Of a DNA stretch of 64,000 nt, positions 46,990 to 57,783 are shown piece after piece. The DNA comes from Tigriopus japonicus (Eukaryota; Arthropoda; Copepoda; Harpacticoida; Harpacticidae): positions 10,856,599-10,920,598 of the forward strand of contig CM021323.1 of NCBI GenBank assembly GCA_010645155.1, written 5' to 3'. Position numbers and translations under genes: made by a program. The stretch's first letter is position 1. Every line of letters starts with the position of its first letter. Under the pieces are notes generated by a model. The model made no database searches and had not been told where the DNA came from. It worked only from the letters and a program-made list of their open reading frames with translations.

Positions 46990-47212
46990 GGGAAGATGGT
47001 TTAGCGCACTTAGCTAACACGCGACCGAGCTATGCTCGGGTTCATGGGTTTGATCCCAGGTCTTCCACCCCCCCAACCTCTGTATAGTGGATATTTCGCC
47101 TCGAATGGCGCCTCCCAACTCCAGAATGGACCCCATGACTATGATGTATATCAATCATATATATAATGTACATATCCAATGAGATTATTGATATTGTCTC
47201 GCAATAAACATT
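46990..47212 (+). mobile_element. tRNA-derived SINE (family B), full-length copy
   Basis: Bases 46990-47067 resemble a tRNA: near-complete acceptor stem (GGAAGA with TCTTCC), an A-box TGGTTTAGCGC and a B-box GGTTTGATCCC. The anticodon and T stems are mismatched, so it is not a working tRNA. The body contains CGCCTCGAATGGCGCCTCCC and GACCCCATGACTATGATG, and the end is ATATCCAATGAG...TCTCGCAATAAA. Fragments lie at 1591-1672 and 15890-15984. Confidence 0.7.
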
Positions 47213-47478
47213 ATTATGAAATTTATTCGAAGTTAGGTGATCGCAGTTTTTTTAAAATCGGAAGTATGAAGTTCCAGCGGAAAAAAACTTTGTCACACTC
47301 CCGTCTTTACAAGGCAAAAGCTACAAAGTATTGTGCTTTCGATTTCGTTTATGCCTACTGAAAACACTCACCAAAAGCACTTTCGGATTTTTACGAGTAG
47401 ACAATCTTGCTGCCAAATTTAATTTTTTTCCTGCACTTTAATAAGTAAACCGACGGCTGAGACCTTGGAATACATATC

Positions 47479-47484
47479 TTTATT
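47479..47484 (-). terminator. Polyadenylation signal of the SLC35A gene
   Basis: TTTATT on the plus strand reads AATAAA on the minus strand, about 300 bp beyond the stop codon at 47783. Confidence 0.5.
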
Positions 47485-47782
47485 CGAACATTTTCACTAG
47501 TTTTGAATAAAGAATGGCACATGTTTGATATTCAGATTTATGGGAGAAAATAAAGCTTGAACGTTAAGAGGTATAGTTATAATGAGACCTTTCATAACCT
47601 TTAATGCCTCAATTCATTTTGTGAGTATTATTTTTGACGTAATGATTCCGATGTGTGGCACAAAATCGAGGTTGCGTGTTTTCATCTTAAAGGAATTTTT
47701 TTCATGAAAAATGATTTCTAAGCCATTCTTTATGATGGCTATTTTTGATGTCATTTTAGTCATATTGCACATGAAACAGAGT

Positions 47783-50700
47783 TCAGTCCTCGGTGGATTC
47801 TCTGTTCTGACTTAGGGGCAGGATCTTTTGGCACTTTTCAGCTTCGGTTGCGGCCATTCCCGCAGCATTATACATAATTGACGATGAGATGACCAGAGTG
47901 GTGCCAATGAGGAATTTAGGTCCCACGGACATATTGTCCTCGGTCAGAATGGAAAACACGGTGCATATCACGATAGAAACCGACGTGGCGAAACCTTTGA
48001 GAATATTATCCGTGTACTTGACCACTACAGCCACCAACAAGCCTCCCAAAGCCTACAAAGAAGCACCATGATTAATAATTACCTCTAAAAGTGTGAGATA
48101 TTAGAATTTTATTTAACCTGAAAAAGTATCACAACCCAGGTCAAGGGACTGTACCCCTGGAAGAATCCGAACTCTTGGATTTCGGATCGAGTGTCTCGAG
48201 ACGCAAACACAGCCAAATAAGTGAGAGGAAGAGACAGGAATGCTAATGGTGAGAAATAAATATACATAAGTTGAATAGAACCAAATGGGATATTGAAGAT
48301 GTTTTTTTTTGTTCTCACTGAGCTGCAAGTTCCGTATGATAACGGATTGTTGAGCTCCAGTCTTGACTAGTTTTTCGTAGTAGACGCCTGATATTCCGGA
48401 GGAGAAACACGCGATGCCAATGAAGGTCAACCCGTACACGGTCCTTGAATGTCTGTTGGTGCCGGAAGAATCCGGATCTGATGCGGCTGAACTTGCTTTA
48501 TGTTCACTATCAAGATTTTCTAACTGAAAATCAAAATGTTAGCACAAATTTAAACGTACTGAGATGCTTTTGGAGATGCCAAATTTTGACTCACTTGGAC
48601 TAGAGCTACGCCCAATGTCAGAATAACAAGGGCTATCCACTGATTGCTTCTGAGTCGTTTCTTGAGCATGAAGACCATGCATAAAGCGGTAGTAAGAATT
48701 TTCATTTGATAAGTGATCTGAAATTGTAGAAAACATATTGTCATATTTCATAATCGGGGTTTTCTGAAGTAACATCAGATACATTTTAATGTCAGCCGAT
48801 CTAGGTATTTCATGTTGTGTATGTAACAACGTACAGCCGCGCCCGCATTAGATGTGAAATCGCATGATACTATGAAAAGTGACACCTAATAGCATCCTGA
48901 TTCATTAGGAGTCCATGAATATCACAATTTTTTCTATTGTTACTGATCAAAGATTTGCTGAAACTGGAAATTTCCTTAACAAATCCCAATGAACTATTTC
49001 CCATTTTCTATTTCTTCTGATGCTGGTAGTCTTGCGCAATTTGTTCGTCTATCGTTTCCAGTTTGACATCCTTCAATCATTTGCCGTGCGCTCAAAATGG
49101 ACGTTGAAAACATGAGACATGTGGACTGAACTTCATCATTCCGCATAAACATTTTGAAAAAAGTATTAATATGGCTTGTCTCTTTCACTAGTCTGCCATT
49201 CTAGACTCAAGGATGAATTTCAAGTATTATCAATAGGCCTGGAAATTTGATGCAAATAAAAGATGCCTTAAATGTTCTTCAAAATGCAAATAAAGTCATG
49301 TTTCAGGGGGGCATTTAATGTTTTGTTTTTGGGGTTTGAAAGTCTAGACCGTCAATTAAAGATATATGGGGCAGAAAATTGCGATTTTTTGGTCTCTTGA
49401 GTGCCATATAATATATATCTTTGATTTTTTTTCTGCCTGTGGATGTGAAAAGGTCGAGGAAAGAGACTTGTAACCGAGCGCAACAAAATCCACAAACCTA
49501 GTCCGTTCATTATTCAGTTCCAATACTATAGTCTTTGTCAATTTCATTTTTCGAACTCCAAGTTAAAAAAAAAGACTATGATACTGTGAGGATATGACTA
49601 TGAGAATAATGAACGGACCAAATTTGTGGATAATGTTGCGCTCGGTTACAAGTCTCTTTTCTGAAGGCTTCGTAAAAAATTATCTCCTTCGTTGACATCC
49701 GTCAGTTAAAAAGGCGCGTAAACCTGCGATCCTCACACTAGTAAAGTAGATGGGGGATTTGTCAGCCAAGGCAAGGATACCTTTTATCAGAGGATTATTA
49801 GTAGGGACAGGAACTTAAGACAAATAAACTAATTCGTCTTTTTTCGTCTTTTTGGCCTTTATTCGTTGCAAATTTTTTTTCATCTAATTTGGATTTTTTT
49901 CGTCTATTTTCGTGTAATTGGCCAAAAATTTAGATTTTCTTAGATTTCAAGCGCTTGCAGCGTTTTTTTTTTCAATTTTCCAAGCAAATAAAAACTTCAA
50001 AGAAAGTTCAACCCCACCAATCATAGGCCAATGTAATAATTTGATTGTCAGTTGCGGTTTTGCACAAACAAAATACAATCCACACTTATAAATTAACTTG
50101 TACTCGTACAGTTGCTCAACAGACACAGAAAGAAAAGTTTACTATTGGGTTGAAAAGGCCATCAGAACAAAATTATTGGATTTGCAAATCTGATTTTAAG
50201 CATAGCTGTACTAAAAACGTTCCTTTAAAAAGGCATTTTTAACTCTTGGTTTTTATTCTTGCTATGTTGGCTATTCTGGCTAATTCTTGCTGGTTAGGTA
50301 CTTCCTTTTTTAAATTTTCTAGATTTCGCCGTTTTTGACAGTCAGATCAATTAAGACAGATTGATCCTTTCAGTAGGGACATACATAACGTCTATTTTTT
50401 GTGGGAGCAGCTTTAAACGTCTTTTTTCGTCTGGACGGGCATTTAACTTTTCTTCTTTCTTATAAGACAGGTTCATTCGCCTTTTTTGGAAATTAATTCG
50501 ATTTTTTTCCATTTTGCAAGTATTTGGGAACTTTTATTCGTCTTTTTTCGTTTAATCGGTCAATTTTATTCGTCTTTTTTCGTTTAATCGGTCAATTTTA
50601 TTCGTCTTTTTTCGTTTAATCGGTCAATTTTATTCGTCTTTTTTCGTTTAATCGGTCAATTTTATTCGTCTTTTTCGTCTTATCAGGCAATTTTATTCGT

Positions 50701-53700
50701 CTTTTTTCGTTTAATTTGACAGTTTTATTCGTCTTAACTTCCTGTCCCTAATTATTAGACATGAGATTGGGCGAACCTAGGCCACTTTTTACCGGATGAA
50801 GCTGGTAACCTTACAATAGTCTTAGATGATGCGTTGTTGTCCCAAACAATGTTATGTGAAAACAAATTGCGAGTTTTTCATGTGATTACAGGGGTGCAGA
50901 TTTCAGGCAAATACGATTTTATGCCCCAAAACATGTTTATTTGCTATTTGTTAGCATTTTAAGTTTATTTGCCATTTTTCATTTAATTTGCCATTTTTGG
51001 GCAAACAAATACAAAATTTGTCAGTTTTTGGACAATTTAATGCAAAATTTGTCGTTTTTTGGCCAAATAAATGCAAAAATTGTCTTTTTTGTTCAAAACT
51101 ACTATGAAAAAAAATTGCCCAAAATGTTTTGTTTAAATGATTTATTGATTATTCAACGGAAGAAAAATATTTTCTCTTTAATGTTCATATACTTGCATTC
51201 CAGTTTATTGTTGGTGAAACATATTGCTCATTTTCCAAATTTAGTGGCCAGTTTTGTTATATATTGGTAAATTGTTGTGTCTATTTGCCATTTCTTTGTT
51301 TATTTGCCCTTTTATTTGCCAATTTGGACGTTTTTATTTGCCATTTTGGGGCCTAATAGGCATGTTTTATTTGCCAGAAATCTGTACCCCTAGTGATTAC
51401 TTAGTTATTGTCATTTTAGTCAAATTTCCCGAAAGTTGCAATTTATGTAATAGAAAATCTGCAATATTAGCTTTAGACGATGGCAAAGAAAAAAGAATAT
51501 GTAACGTGGTAGTTCAAAAGAGCAACGAAATGTCAAATTTCGTATTTAGTCTTCCCTCGAAATATAACAATTAAAATGAAACAGTGGCCTAGTTTCGCCC
51601 ATGTCCACTTCTGAGTTATTGGTTTCCATGGTCAAGGTACCACACCTTAAAAAGTTTGTATCAGAAAAATCAAAGTAAAAAATACGAGATGGGAAAGATC
51701 ACGTGTTTTCGTTTGCATATTTATATCCAATTTCCAATTATTATTTCTGAAAATTATATTTCATCCTTAACCAGTTTTTCTGCTCATTTTCCCAATGCAA
51801 ATGTGAATGTCTTCAAAATGCAAATCAGTACAAATAAGGGCCCAAAATCGCAGAAAACGTTTTTTGCATCAAATTCTCAGGCCTAGTTATCAAGCATTCA
51901 GGTTTGAAGTTGTCTCATATTCATGACAAATTATCTTCTCTTGATTTAGACTGTCCTCACATGACAAAATTCGATTTTTGCCACGCTCAGGTTGTTATCT
52001 CAAAGTTTGGCTCCAACTTATGAATTTTCCATTCATCATGCACTAAAATCGAATCAATTTTGAAAAATAACCACCATAATTAGAGACGGGTAAAATGCAA
52101 AACACAATAAAGATTTTCGTTAGCACGAACTCATTAATCTGCTTTGGTAAACTTTTCGCATTTGATAATTGCATGCATACGTAATTAAAGTGTGTTTTTC
52201 CAAAACACAGCTTCAAAAAAAGCTTCAATTTCCATTTTTACCTCCTCCTTGTGCTATTTATATTGGGCTTTTGGGCAACTTTTTGTGACATGAAGATCAT
52301 GTCTATTTGCGCTTTACAAGCCTTTTCATAATTTTGAGTTCGAAGGATCATCCAGAAACGTACAGAGGTCTCCAAAAGTTTGGACACTCGGAAATCACTC
52401 TCTAGCTCGGAATGTTTCTTTTTGATCGTCACAAAACATTTTGACCACTTAAAACTGGTTAATACACGATCGAAAAATGACTTTAAAAGAAATCAAATTG
52501 GATGCTTCAAGTACGACGGCCGCCTGTTCATCAGCAACTCGAACTTGTCGGCGCCGGCCACGTAGAGCAGTAACGGCAAGGACTGCAACAAAGTAAGAAG
52601 TACCAGTGTGTAGAACATTGAAAGACCTTTCATTTGAGCCATTTTGGGCATTGATAGGACTTAAGATGCCAGAGATAGTGGCGATTTTCTGAATGTATCA
52701 TTTTTTCATTTTTGGAAGATGTCGGACCGCCACACTGGCAATGAGGTAAACAAGGACCGTGCCGCCATCAAGGTCCTCCATGACGCCGGCCACAGTGCCA
52801 AGTTCATCGCCAAGAAGGTTGGCTACACCCCCTCAGCCGTGCACAAGGTCTTGAGGGCCCTCAAGGCGAGGGACGGCGACACCACCAAACGACGAACGGC
52901 GAACGGCCAGGCGGTGATGAGGTCGAAGCACCCGGCCTCTGTGATGGTCTTTGGGCTGTTCTCATCGGATGGGAAGGTCATGCCACCCGTTTTTGTGCCC
53001 AAGGGCGTCAAAATGAATGCAGCCTGGTATCGTGACAACATCCTGCCTGCTATTGAAACCTGGGCCAGGTCCATCTATGGGCCCAGGTGGAGGTCCAAGG
53101 TCTGCCTGATGCAGGACGGGGCGCCGTGCCACACAGCCAAGGTGGTCCAGGACTGCCTGGCAATGCACTGGGGATTGGAGGCCTTCTGGTCAAAGACCAT
53201 GTGGCCCCCCAAGCTCACCGGACTTGAACCCCTTGGACTTCTGGGCATGGTCTGCCCTGCAGGACACCGTGAACTCCAAGAGGCATCCCAACACCGAGGC
53301 CTTGAAGAACTACATTGTGAAGGTGTGGGGCGACATCCTAAACGTGGTCGCGGTGAAGAAGGCCTGCAACAGTGTTGAGCGACGACTCAGAGAAGTTGTC
53401 GGCGCCAGCGGCGATTATTTTATGTGATATAATGTGCAATATTTCAAAAACTACTAGTCCGATTTGTGTGAAATTTTAAATATAGGTCTGTGATACTCCT
53501 ATCTATGTTTCATATCACTCACGTTGTTCTTCGTGAAGTAGAACATGCTAGAAAGACTGATTTCTGAGTGTCCAAACTTTTGGAGGCCTCTGTAAACCAT
53601 GAATGGGTCAACAACGGCATGGATTTTTGGGTAAAAACGACCATATAAAAATAAGCTTTATTCGCCATTTCTGTTTAATTCTCGTTTGCTTTGAAGGATG

Positions 53701-56633
53701 AAATTTGGTCAACGATTGGCCTAAATTGATCCTTCCTACTTTACACTTTGCGCTCGTACATTCAAAAAAGAAAGCAAGACACATGTTCGTCATCACTCTC
53801 TTTGTTGTTGTTGTTAAATTGTTGTTCAACATACTGGATCAAACTTATTCGTTGAGGTTTGAACCACTACATGACAAAATAAGCGTAAACAAATAGACTC
53901 ACGTCTACTAAGTATGTTTGAAAGTGCCGACGACAGCAACGAGCCAGAGCTTGGTCAACATTGAGGTTGTCAAATCTTGTTACATATTCATTCAGCGGCG
54001 TTGCTCGGTGGTGACCTATTAAACTTGCTCGGAAATCGACGAGAAGGCATCAGTTTCCGACAAGCCTTCATCCAAAATCATGATTCGTAGTAAACATTTT
54101 CACTATGTGGACAAAGCCCTATTTTGCGAGGGATTGAATCTTCAAGAGTTACCTCCACTTGTTCCCAAATCTGACGCCAATCATGAAGGAACGCCAATCT
54201 ACATCTACAGGTGAGATCTAGAGGGAATGTGCAAATCTGGTATGTCGGTATTGAGTTGGCTTGAATGCAATAAGGTATTTTCAAGTCTTTGAAGTAAACG
54301 CTCTGGAGGCCTTTTTCAATTCAGAATCTCAAAAGCTAGGAAAGATAATCAAGACTGCTCATTAACAAAAAAATGATTCATGAAACATTTTTTGCACCTC
54401 TTTGTGTAACGTAAAAAAATCTTTTGTTACCTAAGATTGTGAATGTTCAAAACAGTCAAAATAAGGTTGATTAAAAGTAAATCCAAAACGTAAGGTTTAA
54501 GTTTACTTTCTATTTATTAGTCTTAGGCATTTTCTTGCCTTTTTCAGAACTTGCCTTTAGCTTCATTGAATAATTTAGCCTCAAAAACAAGAATGAAAAC
54601 AACACATCAGACATTTCAACCCGTTCTTACGAAGTTCCAAACCTCCTCCACAACTTGAATAACTTTAATTTTATATTCATTTCAGTAAACAACAAATTCT
54701 GGATAACATCCAAGCGTATCAAGACGCTTTCGGCGATCGCAATAATGTCATTGGATTCTCCCTTAAAGTAAGGTTGCTGTTTGGCGTCACATTGAATATC
54801 ACATTAAGTAACTTGCTGTGGGAAAGACCGGTTTAATCTTGAAGTATTTCGTGTCGCCACGTTTTATTTCCGGGTAGGTCTACTACGACATATCCGTATT
54901 TTCGTAGGCAAACCCTAATCGGGAAATTTTAAAACTCATCCATCAAGGTGGTTTGAGCGTGGTGGCCGTATCTGGTTTTGAAGTGAAACTCGCCTTGGAA
55001 ATTGGTTTTCCTGGAAATCGAATTTACTTCAATGGCAACGGAAAGCGCCCATGGGAAATGGCTTTGGCAATAGAAAATGGATGCATCATGAATGTAGATT
55101 CGGTTTTCAATGCCAAACAACTAGTCAAAATTGTACAAGAAAAGGATAAGAGAGTGGAAGTTCTCTTGCGATTGAACATTGAGATTGAAACTAAAGTCCA
55201 TCCCTATTTGAAAACAGGTAACGATCAAACACGAAAGTCTTGGAAATGAGCTGAAATCTTACACTCGATTTTTTTTCTAGCTTCACAGCAATCGAAGTTT
55301 GGCATTGTGGATGGCGATTTCCATGAAACATTGAAAGTGTTATTGCCAGAGACACGGATCAAAGTGATCGGCCTTCACTGTCATTTGGGAAGCACCATCG
55401 ATGATGTCAGTGTCTACACTCAGTTGTTCAACCTTTTGGAGAAGGTTATTCAAGAGAACGAACCAGCCTTGACCAACATGAAGTTGGTGAACGTGGGTGG
55501 AGGTTTAGGGATCAACTACTACCACGAAGAAAGCAAGGATGTTCCCACTGTTAATGATTTAGCCAATGCTCTCCCACAAAATTCGCCATTTGCCATCATG
55601 GTAGAACCTGGTCGATCTCTTGTGGGGAACACTGGTATACTGTTGGTGCAGACCATTGGTGTGAAAACCACAACGCTGAAGAAATTCGTGGTCGTGGATG
55701 GGTCCATGACCGAGCTCATTCGTCCTGCTCTATACGACGCCTACCATAACATTCTTCCAGTAGTCAAGAAAGAGGATGGACCAACTCATCTTGTGGATTT
55801 TGTGGGTCCAGTTTGCGAATCTGGAGACTTCTTGGGCAAAGATCGCGAAATTTTTCTTCCTTCTGAGGGCGATTATTTCGCTGTTATGGATAGTGGTGCT
55901 TATAGCATGGCCATGGCATCGAACTACAATCTACGAGCCAGACCGGCAGAGATACTCGTCGAGGGAGATCAGTTTCACGTGATCCAGCATCGAGAGACCT
56001 ATGAACAAGTGGTGAGGAGATTGGGTTACTAACCTGATAAGTGGCTGGATCGACATATTGTACAGCAATGAAGAGCAAATTGTTCTGAACCATGTATAAA
56101 GATGCAGGGATGAGGAGTTTGGAAGTTTCTCTCCACTTGAGGATGACCTCGGAGTAGAAGTGGCAAAAACTCGGCATCAAACCTTGAATAATGCAGTTGT
56201 TACTTTCCGTGTTCAAGCCGAATATATCAACAATGCAAGCGTGTGCGCCTTTTTGTAATGAAAGCATCAGCAGCAAATATTTACCCTCATTCCAAATCAG
56301 AACGGAGAAACATGTGAGAAATTTGACGGCTTCGGCCATAAAAATGGCTGTGGAACTTTGGTAGATTCGTCCGTCATTTCCCACGGAAAATTTAGACGCT
56401 CTCAGTAACAGAACAGTGAATGATGTGTTCAAAGTGAGGGTCAACAGCAATAGGTATTTGAACATCCGCGAGTGCGATATGTGATATGCCACCATTTTCA
56501 ACCATCCACAAGACCCAGTTTCCCAAGGGTCTTGGAGCTCCTTGGAATTCAACGATTCCTCAAAACTTTTATTCCCTGGTGAAGGATCATCCCGATCCGG
56601 ACCAAGTTGAAGTAACTGATATTTGAAGCCCAT
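47783..56633 (-). CDS. SLC35A: SLC35A-type nucleotide-sugar transporter (UDP-GlcNAc/UDP-Gal transporter-like)
   Basis: Six exons: 56633-56285, 56182-56034, 48717-48595, 48523-48319, 48242-48118 and 48052-47783, joined in frame to 406 residues. It is a multi-pass Golgi antiporter importing nucleotide sugars against UMP. Family blocks: [36 protein letters not shown] then [14 protein letters not shown] across the long intron, [16 protein letters not shown], the [16 protein letters not shown] block, [17 protein letters not shown] and [20 protein letters not shown]. The order and spacing fit SLC35A3/SLC35A2, with a hydrophilic N-terminal extension of about 55 residues. Intron 1 is only 102 nt and in frame, so it could be mistaken for coding sequence; family alignment supports removing it. 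Intron 2 is 7.3 kb and contains a whole antisense gene (54080-56032). The donor of intron 2 (GTTAGT, 56033-56028) overlaps that gene's stop codon. It is head-to-head with the PPM1D-like gene. Confidence 0.9.
49460..49660. repeat. Strong hairpin (foldback) in SLC35A intron 2
   Basis: Bases 49460-49515 and 49604-49660 are reverse complements at about 90% (AAAGAGACTTGTAACCGAGC, GCGCAACA, ATCCACAAA, GTCCGTTCATTATTC). The inner sequence pairs again (ACTATAGTCTTT with AAAGACTATGAT). In the transporter pre-mRNA this would fold into a stem of about 90 bp. Confidence 0.65.
49802..50750. mobile_element. hAT-like family 2 element, intact ends
   Basis: Ends TAGGGACAGGAACTTAAGAC and GTCTTAACTTCCTGTCCCTA are inverted repeats. 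Exact 8-bp flanks ATTATTAG at 49794-49801 and 50751-50758. A subterminal array of about five 32-bp units (core TTATTCGTCTTTTTTCGTTT) lies at 50536-50720. No transposase. Confidence 0.85.
50890..51392. mobile_element. hAT-like family 4 element
   Basis: Ends AGGGGTGCAGATTTCAGGCA and TGCCAGAAATCTGTACCCCT(A) are inverted repeats. Exact 8-bp flanks GTGATTAC at 50882-50889 and 51393-51400. Both halves are rich in TATTTGCCATTTTGG-like units. 503 bp, no transposase. Confidence 0.8.
52363..53592 (+). mobile_element. Tc1/mariner-superfamily element, internally deleted
   Basis: A TA dinucleotide flanks each side (52361-52362 and 53593-53594). The terminal inverted repeat of about 35-40 bp starts CAGAGGTCTCCAAAAGTTTG at the left and is mirrored at the right (CAAACTTTTGGAGGCCTCTG) with about three differences. 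TA duplications and this layout define the superfamily. It lies in SLC35A intron 2, antisense to it. Confidence 0.9.
52719..53427 (+). pseudogene. Defective Tc1/mariner transposase
   Basis: The N-terminus is a helix-turn-helix ([20 protein letters not shown]). It jumps directly to the middle of the catalytic domain ([33 protein letters not shown]), so the second DNA-binding half and the first catalytic Asp are missing. A C run at 53205-53210 carries one base too many; after it the frame continues as [19 protein letters not shown]. Counted across that shift, the last two catalytic Asp residues are about 39 apart. The reading frame is visibly much richer in GC than its neighbours. Confidence 0.85.
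54080..56032 (+). CDS. lysA: Diaminopimelate decarboxylase (fold-type III PLP enzyme) with introns, nested antisense in SLC35A
   Basis: Four exons, 54080-54210, 54686-54767, 54908-55217 and 55281-56032, with exact phases (2, 0, 1), give 424 residues, the usual length of the family. The enzyme removes CO2 from meso-2,6-diaminopimelate to make L-lysine. Visible hallmarks: PLP lysine K71 in FSLKANPN; HCHLGS (207-212); GGGLGI (247-252, phosphate site); EPGRSLV (283-289); [18 protein letters not shown] (313-330); GPVCESGD (350-357) with catalytic Cys353 and Glu354; and [23 protein letters not shown] and RPALY distinguish it from ornithine decarboxylase. All key residues and splice sites are intact, so it is probably expressed. 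Animals lack the lysine pathway, so transfer from a bacterium or alga is the likely origin. In-frame sequence upstream to a stop at 54020 holds no other ATG. Its 3' UTR must overlap SLC35A exon 2. Confidence 0.92.
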
Positions 56634-56876
56634 GATATTTAGTTGTGGTTCTTGGTTGATTCAGATCTAGACTGACCCATTGATTCCAAAGCTGACCACC
56701 GCGTTTTCCCATCGCTTTCACTGTTACTAAGCCACCTGGTTCTTGACGGTTGAGTTGAGTGAGTTGAGTCGGTTGGGACGTTCACCTGACAACCTCAATC
56801 CTCACTAACATGAATAGGTTTGGATCTGAACTATGATCGGACATAGCATGAATCTCACTCACTGTTTATGTTCCAG

Positions 56877-57182
56877 TCATCTAGGCCTCGACTTTCTAGC
56901 GGCAAGGATCAAGGTAGGTAGGATAGGAAGAACCAGATGTTCTGGAGACTTTCTCACCCAAGCAAGTCGTACCCAAGAACCGACCTCGAGAAAGCCATAA
57001 ACAAAAGCGACGGCGAAAAAACAAAAACCGGAGTCAACAGTTTGAGACAAGCCGAAACATGTTGCGGTCAAAACTATTTGATTGTCATTATCCTGCGATA
57101 ACACAATTCCCTTAAGATTGAACATGACTTGAGTCATACTCTGCAGCATATCTATTCCCAGGAATGCGCCGATGACGAGCAT
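56877..57182 (-). CDS. Possible small membrane protein, unrecognised
   Basis: A 101-codon frame lies in the 1.15 kb between the divergent SLC35A and PPM1D starts. It has three hydrophobic stretches (start of the frame, GFCFFAVAFVYGFLEVG near the middle, VLPILPTLILAA near the end) and a basic end (ARKSRPR). Its codon composition is closer to the neighbouring genes than to intergenic DNA. I recognise no family. It may also be 5' UTR of SLC35A or chance. Confidence 0.35.
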   Translation of the reverse strand: MLVIGAFLGIDMLQSMTQVMFNLKGIVLSQDNDNQIVLTATCFGLSQTVDSGFCFFAVAFVYGFLEVGSWVRLAWVRKSPEHLVLPILPTLILAARKSRPR

Positions 57183-57783
57183 GTCTCATTCAATTCACTT
57201 TCAACGTCAGTGCGCTAGTGTCCAAAAATCCAATGGTCAGTCCTCTTTCCTTCTCTCCAGGATAAATTCAAGGTAATCTCGTCCAAGAAATCTGTCATCC
57301 GACCATTTCCTCTTACCTCCAACTACCAACCAACCACTCTCCAACGTGTTACCAACCAAATTTACCCTCACTTGGACTTTCAGGGCCGGATTTCACCCTC
57401 ACTCTTCCTTTGAAACTGCCTTACACTAACTTCACCCACTCTGGCGGCGAATCTCGTTCCTGCGAGGAACAGAAGTGAGCAAAACCGTTAACAACCAGTC
57501 CGCCGATTGGCCCAAGAGCAGCCTCGTCTGGCCCAAACAGCCGGAATCGGTTAAACGACGTGCCAGTACGATCAATGGGCCGGCTTTGTCACTGAAGGAA
57601 ATGGAAAAAGTGGCAGCAGGAAGCAGTCAAAGTTCGAGGTCGTCTGCCTGATCAGCCCAACTTCTTCTGCAATTAAGCCTGCCTGGAGTCAGTCCACAGA
57701 TTGGAGGAGTAGAGACAGAAGGACAAATTCAAAAATAGCGTAAAGTGCAGAGATTTGAAGTGTGTGGTTGATTCAAATTGACA

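Noticed and set aside
46990..47067. Functional tRNA gene
   Set aside because: Acceptor stem and A/B boxes are good, but the anticodon and T stems contain mismatches and position 33 is not T; the segment is also the head of a repeated SINE.
52081..52110. Possible left end of another family 1 hAT copy (TAGAGACGGGTAAAATGCAAAA)
   Set aside because: No matching right end or target duplicate could be found downstream.
54080..56032. Ornithine decarboxylase
   Set aside because: Same fold family, but [17 protein letters not shown] and NGNGK-type blocks are those of diaminopimelate decarboxylase, and the ODC signature WGPTCDGLD is absent.
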